DNA from: Plasmodium relictum
Lineage: Eukaryota; Apicomplexa; Aconoidasida; Haemosporida; Plasmodiidae
Length of the DNA: 64,000 nucleotides
Reading direction: 5' to 3'
Assembly: GCF_900005765.1 (NCBI RefSeq)
Contig: NC_041692.1
Span: forward strand, 1,116,001 to 1,180,000
Below are positions 52,804-63,446 of the stretch, in pieces. The notes beneath the pieces were generated by a model that saw nothing but the letters and a program-made list of their open reading frames with translations, ran no database searches and was not told the origin of the DNA. Every line of letters begins with the position of its first letter. Within the stretch, counting starts at the first letter, position 1. A program made the translations under genes and the position numbers.

Positions 52804-55800
52804 GTTAATAATATAATTGCATGATAGTACTTAAGAATTTTATAACGTATCCATAAATTTAAAATTAATGTAAACGAAATTGAAAGTATCATTAAGCAAA
52901 ATATTAGAGAATAGAGAAAGTTAAAATAACACTATTAAAAATAATAATAATTTAATGATAAAGAAATATAACTGTATATTTCTTTATGGTGCCATGCTGA
53001 TTATTAAAATATATAATAAAGGAACAAAATATATTTGAATTTCTTTTTAAGATTTCAAATACATCTAATATTTTTATCTTTCCGTATATTATTTTATCCA
53101 AACACAAACCTTTAATAACAAAAATTATTTTTCATTAATATAGCATATATTGTGTACTTTTCAATAATGAAAAAAATTAAAAATTTAATATGAAAATTAA
53201 GATATAACTATTTTTTTATATAGATATTTCGAAAGATTAAAAGACAACATAAATATAATGAACTAAAAATATAAAATAAACGAAATTTTGAAATTTTTTT
53301 TCTTTAATATAGGTTATACATCATTTTTAAGAAATGAAAAAAAAATAATATTTAAGAAAAAAAAATTAATAACATCATCTTTTCTTTTAAATAATAAATT
53401 AAATATTCTTTATATTGTTTTATGTCTCATATACATTTGTGAAATATAATTACAATAAAAAGTAACATCTTTTATATTATTCAGTAAAGTTTTATTAAAT
53501 GCAAACTTTTATTTACGCGCTTTAATTTATATGAAAAGTGAATTAAAAAGTATTTATGCAATGCAATTAAAAAATATATTTATAAGAATAACATAAAGGT
53601 TTAATAAACGATGGTAATTTTAGAAAAAACATTTTGTTATATATTTTATTATGCTTTATATCTTTGAAATTTACAATATATATAATTATAATACGCTAAT
53701 ATAATTATATATATATTTTTTGATATAAGAATATATAAATATAAGTTACAATAACTAATATTTAGGAGTATAAATATATAGCATTACAGTAAAAATCAAC
53801 GTCAAAGAAATTTAATATGATATATATAAAAGATGAATCTTTCATTCGTTGTAAATACAGTTTCAATAATTTTTTTCCAAATATTAATATCTAATCACAT
53901 AACTTTTCTATGTTTAACAAAAATATAAGAAATAATTTAGTTTTTAAATTAAAAAGAAGGTATTCAATAAATTTAAAGAAAAAATTATATTATTTTTCAT
54001 ATATTATCTCCCGTTTTTATTGAAAATAACAAAATTTTTATCATAAATATATTGAGGAATAAAAGATTTTCATTTTTCTTTAAATTATTAATATATTTCA
54101 TAACATAGTTTCTTTTAATAACTTTTATACATATTTTTTTCCAATTCAATTTTTTTTGTGAAATATATTTTATAAAAATGAGATTTTGCTACATAATTGT
54201 TATCTTATTTCTTTTGTAGATAAAACTATATTTTTATATTTTGAATTCCTTTTTATATTTCTTAAGTGTTATAATTTTTTAAATATAAATTACTTGTTTT
54301 GCTTGTATTTTTTTTCTTTTTTCTTTTTTCTTTTTTCTTTTTTTTTTTTTTGCGTTTTATTTTAATCAAAGTAATTTAGCATTTTTTTAAGTATTTGAAT
54401 GAAATACGAAGAAAAGATACAACCCATTATAAAAATTGTCAATAAACTCTTTAAATTAGAAGAATACTACTTTAAGATTTATATTAATATTTTCTTTTTT
54501 TTATTTTCTGAAAAATAATGGAAAAAAGATTAAAAAATATTATCAAATAAAAGAGAGAAAAAAAATATTTTTAAATATATTGTAATAAAAAAATATAAAT
54601 GAATATTTTTATACTCAAAAAAAAAAAAAAAAAGTTATTTGTTATAGCTAAAATTAATGTAATTAATGAAAAAATGAAAAAAATTTTTTTATTTCAAGTA
54701 TAAATAAATTTGCAAATAAAAGAACCCTAAAAAAATTCAATAAATTCATTTTGATAATATATCATTTTATTCTGTTGAAACAACATTTTTATTTTTCCCT
54801 TAATACATTTTTTTATATTTTCATACATTTGTTTGTTTAACTTATATTTACTACACTATTAATATACGTATAAATTTATATTTCTTTAATAATACATATA
54901 TTTTAAATAAACCAAAAACCAAATATTATAAGGTATTAATTAAAATATAAATATAATTACATTTTTAAAGAAAAAATATTTTAAAAGCAAACAAAAAAGA
55001 AAAAAAAATAAAAAAAATAAAAATTTTCAAAGAAAAAACCATTAAAAATAATGTAATATAAAAAAATTTAAATAAAACAACGGAAAGAATAAAAATTAAA
55101 AATAATTATAAATTAAGAAAAAAAAACAAAGATTTTAAAGCATATGTTTTAAACTTTATAACATATAAAAAATAAGATAAAAAGGTAATTATATTATTAG
55201 TATATAAATTTTGTTTTTCATATAATATTTTTTTAATCATTAAATATTTAATTTTTATACTAAAAATAATATTTCTAAATAATATGTTTTAATTTTGTGT
55301 TTTTTTTTTTTAATTACAAATTTTTTTATAATTATAATAAAATTAATGTTTATATATAAAAATGTTAACGCTATACTTTCAATATCTTAAAATTAATAAT
55401 ATTTATATACAGTAATATAATTTATTTTATATGTATGTATGTATGCTTATTTATTATATCCTTTTTAATTTATTTTACTTAAAAAATATAAAATACTTCT
55501 TATTCTTCTTTTTTTCGTAATAATTGCATAAATATCTGATAGTTTTATAAATACATTTTAAATGTATTTCATTTTATTTTTCTATTTTTCCAATTTTTAT
55601 TTTTGTATTTATCATTATTCAATATAATAAACTTTATTTTATTCATTGTATCATTTAATTTTATTTTCATTTTTTAAGTATAAATAAGACATTTACATGA
55701 ATATATATATGCATTAATATACAACATTTGAACTTATTAAGTTTATATCTATGAATTCAGTGAATTTGCATTACATATTTATATATATTTTTTCACTTTT

Positions 55801-55943
55801 TAATAATTTGAAATTTTATTGTTTTAAAAAAAAAGATAAAATTGATATAAATGTATAATATTTGAATGTTTTATATGAGTATATTCTAAAAATTTGTAGG
55901 ACTTTTTTTTTTTTTTACAAATTAATTTTATTTTATTTTTCGA
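52804..55943. other. Intergenic, tRNA to DnaJ gene
   Basis: 3.1 kb without any convincing frame, the longest gene-free run in the window. It includes a (CTTTTTT)n-like run at about 54316-54345 and poly-A tracts. The promoter and 5' leader of the zuotin-type gene should be at the right end. No RNA signature noticed. Confidence 0.6.
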
Positions 55944-58889
55944 ATGAAAAAAATGAATGATAAATTAGATAATGAGCACGTAAGAAGTGAAGAATTGTTT
56001 TGCTTAACAGATATTAATGTAAAAAGTGAAGAATATGAAAAAGAAATTAGCATTTTACCATATATTTCTTCAAATTATTGTGTAAATATAAGAAAGAAAA
56101 AAATAGAGCCAGCGGGATTTATGTTTTACATAAAATACGAAATTCCTATACTAAAAGAAAAAAAAAAAAAGATAAGGGATAATAAAAATGTGCATACAGA
56201 CGAACTATTTTTATATAAAGATAAATTGAATTACTTAAATGATTTGGAGGACAACAATAATAATAAAAGTGAACATTTGAAAACTGAAGAAGACGAAAAA
56301 AAAAAAAAAAAAAAAAATGATAATGATTATGATGACACTAAAGATTATAATAAGAGACAAGAAAAGGCAAATTATAAAAAAAGTTCTAATTTAGTTAAAA
56401 AATGTATAGATGAAAATATAAATGTTTATGAAATATTAGGGGTTGATGAAACAGATGATTTAGAAGCTATTAAAGCCTCTTATAAAAAATTAATTTTAAT
56501 ATTTCATCCAGACAAAAATAAAGGAACAGCATATTTAAACGCAAAAGAAAAAAAAAAAAAAAAAGAAAAAGAAAAAGAAAAAAATAAAGAATCAGATATG
56601 AAAAATAATGATACAAAAGATCTTATGTATTATATGGAAAAATTTAATATAGATAAATTAACTCCCGAAGAAAAAAAATTAATGTTTTTAAAAATTCAAG
56701 ATTCTTACACTATTTTATCGGATAAAACTTTGAGAAAGCAGTATGATAGCTCTATTCCATTTGATGAATATATACCTACACAAAAGGAACTGGAAGAAGC
56801 TTCTAATTTTTACGATTTTTTGCGACCAGTATTTAAAAGAAATGCTAAGTGGTCTTCCAAAAAACCAGTTCCTGATATAGGTGATGAAAATACTAATATA
56901 AAAAATGTAAAATATTTTTACGATTTTTGGTATAATTTTGTTAATTGGAGAGATTTCTCATATCATAATGCTTATGATTATGAACAAGCTGAATGTAGAG
57001 AAGAAAGAAGATGGATGGAAAGAGAAAATAAAAAAATTCAGAAAAAAGTTTCTAAATTGGAAAATTTAAGAATTTTAAAATTAGTCGATTTAGCATATAA
57101 TAATGATCCACGAATTATTGCAGAAAATAAAAGAATCAAAACAGAAAAACAAAAAAAAAAAGAATTAGCTATATTAGAAAAGCAAAAAAAAATGGATAAA
57201 TTGAACGACACAGAAAAAGATAATACCATTACTAACAATTCTAACGAAAAGACAAATAAAGAAAAAGCTGCTATGAAGATATGGAAACATCATATTAAGT
57301 CTGTATGTATGACAAAATTACCAAATACGGTAAATTATGATATATTGCAAGAAAAATTATTAATAATGCCTTTTGAAACATTATGTGATTTTATTTATGA
57401 TATATATGTTTTACTAAATTTTAATTTTTATAAAAGTGATACTTTACCATTTGAAAAAATGAGTTCTAATAAATTTAATAATTCTCAAGAGATTCAAAAG
57501 GATACCCTAAATAATTTAGGAAGAAATAATATTAACAACAAAATAAATGGAAACATAAGCATTGATATGCAAAACGAAAACAAGAACGACAATAAAAATT
57601 TAAATCATTTAAAAAAAAAAGATGTAGAATATGCCTTTGTTAATAAAAATAATGTAATTAGTAGTAAAAATACTACAACAAATAATTCTAGTAATATTAA
57701 TATCTCTATTGTAGAGAACAATCAAGAACAAGTAAATGAAACTTTCAAGGTTAATTATGATATAAAATCTAATGAATTGAATGGTTGTGATGATAGGTTT
57801 ACCAGTAATTTAATAGATTCGAATAAATTAAAGGTTAATAACGAAAATAAAAATGAAAAAATAAAAGATTATAATTTAACTAATGATGAAGAAATAGCTA
57901 AGAATACGGAATGTAAAAATGATGCTCTAAAAGAAAAAAATATGTATGAGAACAGTCACTTAAAAATTAATGACTCAAAGAAAAATAATAGCAAAAATTA
58001 TAAAAACAAAAAAAATATAGGGAATAATAATTCAAATAATGATAATAATAATAATAGTAACAACAATAATAATAAGAATACGGGATTCATAGGTCATTTA
58101 AAAAGTATAGAATTAGGAGAAAATGATATTGAATCGTTAATTAATATTTTTAAAAAATATATTAATGATACTACTTTTATTATTGAAAAGAAAGAAGAAG
58201 TTAACAGCAAAAATCTAAATATAAATAACAATTTAAAAAACGATATTTCTGCAGAAGTACATAAAAGCCCAAATAATATCAGACAGTGTGATGAAAAGGA
58301 AAAGAAAAATGCTGAAGAAAAAAAAACTAATGAAAATACTTCAAATATAGAAAAAAATGCTGAAAATGAAGAAAAAAATGATAAATGGACAGCTCACGAA
58401 GTGTCTTTGCTTGCTAAGGCCCTGAAATTTTATCCAGGTGGTACAAAAAATAGATGGGTTCTTATTTCAAATTCTATAAAAACTAAAAGTGTTAAAGAAG
58501 TTATAAAAAAAACAAAAGAAATGTTTGAAAATGAAACACTTAAGAATTTGAGCAGAAATTTTGATGAATCTCCATTTGACCACTTTAAGAATCAGAATAA
58601 GGGAGTTATGAAAAAGATTGATGATAACTTAGATAAAAGAGAATTAAAGATTGAAAAAGAAACTAACTTAAATAATAATATAAATGGTGATATTAGTCAA
58701 AAAAGGCCATGGACACAAGAAGAACAGTATTTATTAGAAAAAGCATTAGTAAAATATCCTGCTTCTATTCCAATAAAAGAAAGATTAGAATTAGTTTCTT
58801 CTGAATTAAAAACTAGAACTGTTGACGAAGTTATACTTAGAATGAAAAAACTTAGAGCACAAATATTAGCCAAAAAATCTGCAAAATAA
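55944..58889 (+). CDS. ZUO1: Zuotin/MPP11-type DnaJ protein with SANT domains
   Basis: Zuotin-family J-proteins recruit and stimulate Hsp70 at the ribosome exit tunnel; the animal members with SANT domains (ZRF1/MPP11) also act on chromatin. Single exon, 981 residues. The J domain (about 159-268) has NVYEILGVDETDD, HPD at about 187 and LRKQYDSS. It carries an unusual Lys/Glu-rich insert of about 45 residues between the HPD loop and the last helices. The zuotin homology region (about 285-410) includes FYDFWYNFVNWRDFSYHNAY and AECREERRWMERENKKIQKK. A long Asn-rich linker follows, then two SANT/Myb-like domains (about 813-860, KWTAHEVSLLAKALKFYPGG; and 921-965, RPWTQEEQYLLEKALVKYP). All diagnostic parts are present. 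The same gene follows PLP2 in P. falciparum as I recall. Confidence 0.92.
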   Translation: MKKMNDKLDNEHVRSEELFCLTDINVKSEEYEKEISILPYISSNYCVNIRKKKIEPAGFMFYIKYEIPILKEKKKKIRDNKNVHTDELFLYKDKLNYLNDLEDNNNNKSEHLKTEEDEKKKKKKNDNDYDDTKDYNKRQEKANYKKSSNLVKKCIDENINVYEILGVDETDDLEAIKASYKKLILIFHPDKNKGTAYLNAKEKKKKKEKEKEKNKESDMKNNDTKDLMYYMEKFNIDKLTPEEKKLMFLKIQDSYTILSDKTLRKQYDSSIPFDEYIPTQKELEEASNFYDFLRPVFKRNAKWSSKKPVPDIGDENTNIKNVKYFYDFWYNFVNWRDFSYHNAYDYEQAECREERRWMERENKKIQKKVSKLENLRILKLVDLAYNNDPRIIAENKRIKTEKQKKKELAILEKQKKMDKLNDTEKDNTITNNSNEKTNKEKAAMKIWKHHIKSVCMTKLPNTVNYDILQEKLLIMPFETLCDFIYDIYVLLNFNFYKSDTLPFEKMSSNKFNNSQEIQKDTLNNLGRNNINNKINGNISIDMQNENKNDNKNLNHLKKKDVEYAFVNKNNVISSKNTTTNNSSNINISIVENNQEQVNETFKVNYDIKSNELNGCDDRFTSNLIDSNKLKVNNENKNEKIKDYNLTNDEEIAKNTECKNDALKEKNMYENSHLKINDSKKNNSKNYKNKKNIGNNNSNNDNNNNSNNNNNKNTGFIGHLKSIELGENDIESLINIFKKYINDTTFIIEKKEEVNSKNLNINNNLKNDISAEVHKSPNNIRQCDEKEKKNAEEKKTNENTSNIEKNAENEEKNDKWTAHEVSLLAKALKFYPGGTKNRWVLISNSIKTKSVKEVIKKTKEMFENETLKNLSRNFDESPFDHFKNQNKGVMKKIDDNLDKRELKIEKETNLNNNINGDISQKRPWTQEEQYLLEKALVKYPASIPIKERLELVSSELKTRTVDEVILRMKKLRAQILAKKSAK

Positions 58890-59732
58890 ATTAAAATACT
58901 TTATATTATACTTTAAAAAAAAAAAAAAAAAAAATTAAACTTTATTATTAATTATATAAAGTAAAAAGTAAATATACATATTCATGTAATAAATATGTTA
59001 TTAACCTTATTAATGTTGATAAGTATAAAAAAAAAATTATATAGGAATATTTTAGAAAAATTTGTTATGATAGGAAAACAATTAATAAAAATTACACTTA
59101 ATGAAAATAGTATTAAGTAAAAAAGCTTATATTATCATAAAATGTAATAAAATTAAAGTAAGAAAAAAGAAAAAATTATATAATTTTAAAATAAAATATT
59201 TGCAATGAAAATAATATAAAAGTCTTATTTTGTATTTTTTCTAAATAAGTTTATTTTATTTACTTTTTTTTTATCCGAAAAAAATTTATGAAGCAATTTT
59301 TTTATTTATCACTATTATTTCATAATTTAATTTTAATTATATTTTGTTAAATTTTTATTTTATAAATTTTAGTTTACACATAATCTTTTATAACTTCTTT
59401 TTTTTATTAAATAATTTTGTTTTTCTCATTTTTTATTAATTCTTTTTTATAATTAAAATTGTCATTATTACTATTTTTATGAATGCTTTTTAATGGGATT
59501 TTAATAAATTTTATTAGATGCTTTAACTTTTTTTTCAGTTTTAAAAATAATTTGTTTATATAAAATGAAAATTGAAAAAAAAAAATATAAAATAAAACTA
59601 AACGAAGTAAACAAAAAGAAGGTAAATACTACCTAACTAATTTTGTTAGCAGAGTTGAAGAAAAAGTAAATTTTCTATGCAAAAATCCCAAAAAAAAAAA
59701 AAAGAGAATTTAATATTTTTTTTTTTCATGTT
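58890..59732. other. Convergent intergenic region
   Basis: 3' regions of the zuotin-type gene (plus) and the mS38-like gene (minus). A+T-rich; nothing recognised. Confidence 0.7.
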
Positions 59733-60146
59733 TCATCTTTGTTTTTTTAAACGGTATCTACGACCACCTTTTTTGTCTCTCATAAATCTTTTATTTATTA
59801 ACTTGCTTTGACGTGGTAATTTATATGTTATTGTTTTCTCTTTACTTGGTATCCATGGAATAGTAGACAAACCCATTCTTTTTTTTTTATACTTTTTTTT
59901 TTGATGTTTTCTTATTTTAAAATACCTTCTTCTTTTTGTGCTTATACTTTTATTAAGTATAAGGCTAAAATTATATCTAAAAAAAGGAATGTTTAAATAT
60001 TTGATATTATATGTCCTATATCCTTTATAAGTTATATTACTAAAATAATTTTTTTTTGAAATTAGTATATCATTTCTATTTTTGTAACAATTTTTTGCAC
60101 ATTGCTGAGAAAATCTTAATAATGTTTTAAAACTACTTTTCAACAT
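59733..60146 (-). CDS. Small basic organellar ribosomal protein, mS38-like
   Basis: Minus strand, single exon, 137 residues with a very high Lys/Arg content. The N-terminal half (MLKSSFKTLLRFSQQCAKNC) looks like a mitochondrial presequence. At about 71-95, TKRRRYFKIRKHQKKKYKKK resembles the conserved C-terminal block of mS38 (yeast Cox24, human AURKAIP1: 'RRRKMNHHKYRKLVKKTR'). A further basic tail follows (RFMRDKKGGRRYRLKKQR). In mS38 this block lies along rRNA at the small-subunit decoding region. Length and charge fit a mitoribosomal protein, but basic sequences resemble each other easily, so another small ribosomal protein is possible. Confidence 0.55.
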   Translation of the reverse strand: MLKSSFKTLLRFSQQCAKNCYKNRNDILISKKNYFSNITYKGYRTYNIKYLNIPFFRYNFSLILNKSISTKRRRYFKIRKHQKKKYKKKRMGLSTIPWIPSKEKTITYKLPRQSKLINKRFMRDKKGGRRYRLKKQR

Positions 60147-60366
60147 AATAATAAAAGAAATGTATTCCTTATTTTTCTGATAATCTTTTTATTTTTAAAA
60201 TAAATTCGTTTTTATTTTCTATTAATTATTTCTCTAAAATAAATATTTCTTTTTCATTATTCTTTTTTTTAAATAAATAAAAAAAAAAACTTTTTATGAA
60301 GAGATCAATTATGCAATTAGACTAAATATAAATGATAATCATAAGTTAATTGTTTAAATTCATTTT

Positions 60367-60397
<31 letters not shown>

Positions 60398-60749
60398 GTA
60401 AATTCAATACTTTTTAAATTTCAATATTTTAAATTATCATATTTTATTTAAAACTTTTATAAATATATTTAAGGAAAGTTTTATTAATTACTAAATCTTT
60501 TTTTTTTATTTTTTTTATTATATAATTAAATATATTATGTATCTTATTTGTTTGTTTCAATAATTTAAATTTGTGAAGATTCAAATGGATATCATAAAAA
60601 ATGTAGAGAATTATACATAACAGTGTTCATATTTTTATTCTTTACAAAGAAAGGTTATATATATATATAATAATAATAATAATAATAAAATTTATATAAA
60701 TTCATGTATAATGAAAGTTTATTAATATATATTTTTTCTTTTTATCTCT
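60147..60749. other. Intergenic spacer
   Basis: Between two minus-strand genes: promoter of the mS38-like gene and 3' region of SPO11. Contains an (ATA)n-like run at 60669-60689. Nothing else seen. Confidence 0.65.
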
Positions 60750-62491
60750 TTATAAAAGTTCTTTAATTCTCATGTTTATGTGCTTTTCAATATCAATAAT
60801 GTTATCTATTTCATATTTTACTCCAAATGCTTTCATATTGGTAGCATACTCTCTTAAAAAATTAACATAAATAGAAATATAAAATATAAAATAATATTAT
60901 TAATAAAAAGCTTTAGAATAATTTTTTTTTTTCCTTTTTATATTTTTTTTTACATCCATCTATTAAATTCAGCTATATGACATTTATTATTTCTTTTTTT
61001 TAAATTATTACAAATACTAAAAAAAAAAAGTACACAAATAAATAATAATTTAGATAAATATATTTTTTATATATTATGAAATTAATTTACTTATCCAAAA
61101 TTCGAATATCTTTTAATGTTAAATTATATAGATCTATTTTTTTTAAAACATTTTTTTCAATCGCTTCATCAGGCGTAAACAGATTTAACCAATACAAATT
61201 GTTAATTGATATATCATCAACATCTATATGTAGAAAAATAAATAAAAGAATATATTTAATTTTATTTACTTTTTTTTTTTTAAATATTATGAATTTCTTT
61301 TTATATTTTTTAATAGTATTAACAATAAACTTTTGATTCATATTTAGAGGAATATGTGAAAGCTATGCTGAGCCCTTCAAAACATTAAATAAAAGCATAA
61401 GTTTTTTTTATTTTTATAATATATATAATAATTTTAATATAATTTCATAATATAAAAAAATATTATTTTATTGTTTTCATATAAAAAAAAAAAAAATATT
61501 TTATTATAAATAATTTTTATGTTATCATAAATTAACCATGAGCATCATAATCAGTTAAACAAAAAAATTTGAGATTTTTGTTTCTTCTATGAATCTCAAA
61601 TATAAGCTGTCTTGTATTTATATCTGAAAAAATATTGTATATATATGTATATCTGGGTATGTATGTATATGAACATTTTATGAAAAATAACCAGGAAATC
61701 CTTTAGCTGTAATTAGAATTGATGGACCGTATTTGCTTATAAAATTAGATTGAAGTAATTTAAAAAAAATTGTTTCTTTCTCTATTACAAGAACATATTT
61801 AACATTTTGAGAAATAATTAAATCTGATACACCAAAAGGACATATCAAATGCCCTCTTGTCTAAAAAAAAGAAGAAAATAAAATTTGAAAATTTTTACAA
61901 CTATGAAAAGAAAATTTTTTTTTTAAATTTATATTTTAAAAGGGAAAAACATTAAAAATAATATTAATTTTTATTTTTGTTGGACTTCAAAAATATTCAT
62001 GCAATCAGCCCATTGACCTAAAGTTAAAAAGGTTTTATTAAATTTTATTAATGGCTATATAGGAAAAAAAAAAAAAAAAAGTCATTGTACTTTTTAGTTT
62101 ATTCTATTTTTATATATATTCTTTTTTATTTAATATATTAACTTAAATTTTTTTCCTTTAGTAAAATATTTCCTCTAATTATTCCCTTAGGTGAATTATA
62201 TATATTTAATAATTCCCTTGGCTTTTTTATAATTTTCGTTAATTTTCCAATTGTTCTATTTGAAACATTTTGTGATATAAACAGTTGTGAATTCGTATAA
62301 AATATTTGCCTTAATGTTGTATATGTATTTTCATATAGGTTTCTTAATATAATTTCAATTGTATAAATTAATCTTGTTATCTCTATAATTCTACCTTTTA
62401 ATAAAAATTTTTTTTTTTTTTTGTCTAGTAACTTAAAAATAAAATCCAAAACATAATTTTCTAATAAATTTATAACATCTAAATTATGCAT
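60750..62491 (-). CDS. SPO11: Meiotic recombination protein SPO11 (topoisomerase VI A-like)
   Basis: SPO11 makes the meiotic double-strand breaks through a covalent tyrosine link; in Plasmodium meiosis occurs in the zygote. Eight exons on the minus strand: 62143-62491, 61986-62017, 61692-61860, 61537-61623, 61324-61374, 61091-61223, 60954-61016 and 60750-60852. They join with consistent phases to 328 residues. Exon 1 has the winged-helix domain with the catalytic tyrosine Y65 in LRQIFYTNSQLF and then LLNIYNSPKGIIRGN, matching the family's 'LNIxxSSKGLVAG'. The Toprim part has VKYVLVIEKETIFFKLL (metal-binding Glu), ITAKGFPDINTRQLI and LTDYDAHG, the last equivalent to human DADPHG. The 32-nt second exon and its GTCCAA donor are unusual. 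The start is the first in-frame ATG; the frame extends upstream only to a TTG. Confidence 0.88.
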
Positions 62492-63446
62492 TTCTTGCAA
62501 TTTTTATTTATTTAAAATAAAAGAGAGTAAAATATACAAGATCATGAATTATATATATTTTTAATAGTAAAACAATTTAAATTAAATTATTATTCACTAA
62601 AGAAAAAAAAAAAAAAGTAATTCATGATTATATATTTTTTTAGATATTATTAAAACTTCAGTTTATATAGTTCTATTTTTATTTTTTATTCTGCTACTAT
62701 TTTGATATCTAGCAGTTATTTTTTTTAATTTATATAAGGTAAAAATGAAATCATTTTTTTATAATTTACTTAAATCCTATTAGAACAAAATGAGATAATT
62801 TTTTTTTTTTTAAATTTATGTACTCAATGCAAAAAAAAAAAAAATGTTCTATATTTACAATGTTTATATTTTTAGTATTCAACCGTTTTTATAAGAAGAT
62901 TCTGTAAAAGTCTTTATTATATAAAGAAAAATAAGTTGTCTTCCTTTAAAATCAAAAAATAATAAAAAATTAAAAAATTAAATTCGCATGAAATTTATTA
63001 GAATTAACAATTTTATAAGATTATCATATTCATTAACATAATTCAAAAAATTTTGGCCAAATATTATCTTTTGCAATGGAAGATGACTAACAAACGTTTC
63101 AATAAAAATAAGTTTTCATATTAAAAAAAAAAAAAAAATTATACAATTAAGAAAAATTCTCTTTTTTTTTTTTTTTTTATTTTTTTTTCTGCAAATGCAT
63201 CTATATTATAAAAGAATATATTATTTCAAAAAAAATTTTAAATAATAATAATAGTATAATGTAATAATTAAAAAAATTAATTAAAAAAAAAAAAAATTAG
63301 CATAATAATGAAGGAAAAAATTAAAAACATTAATTTTTTTTTTTATTTTATTTGAAAGCTGTATTAATTTATAATATTAAAATATAATAATTGAAAATAT
63401 AAAATATGTTTTTATAGATAAAATATTTTTATTATAATATAAAATA
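62492..63446. promoter_or_regulatory. Divergent promoter region SPO11/MRD1
   Basis: 955 bases between SPO11 (minus) and the RNA-binding protein (plus). Rich in homopolymers; it should hold both promoters. No specific motif recognised. Confidence 0.5.

Noticed and set aside
62018-62056. Longer version of SPO11 exon 2 starting at the upstream acceptor (adds PLIKFNKTFLTLG)
   Set aside because: Its open frame needs a phase-0 join, but exon 1 can only end in phase 1; the downstream TTTAG acceptor at 62018 restores the frame.
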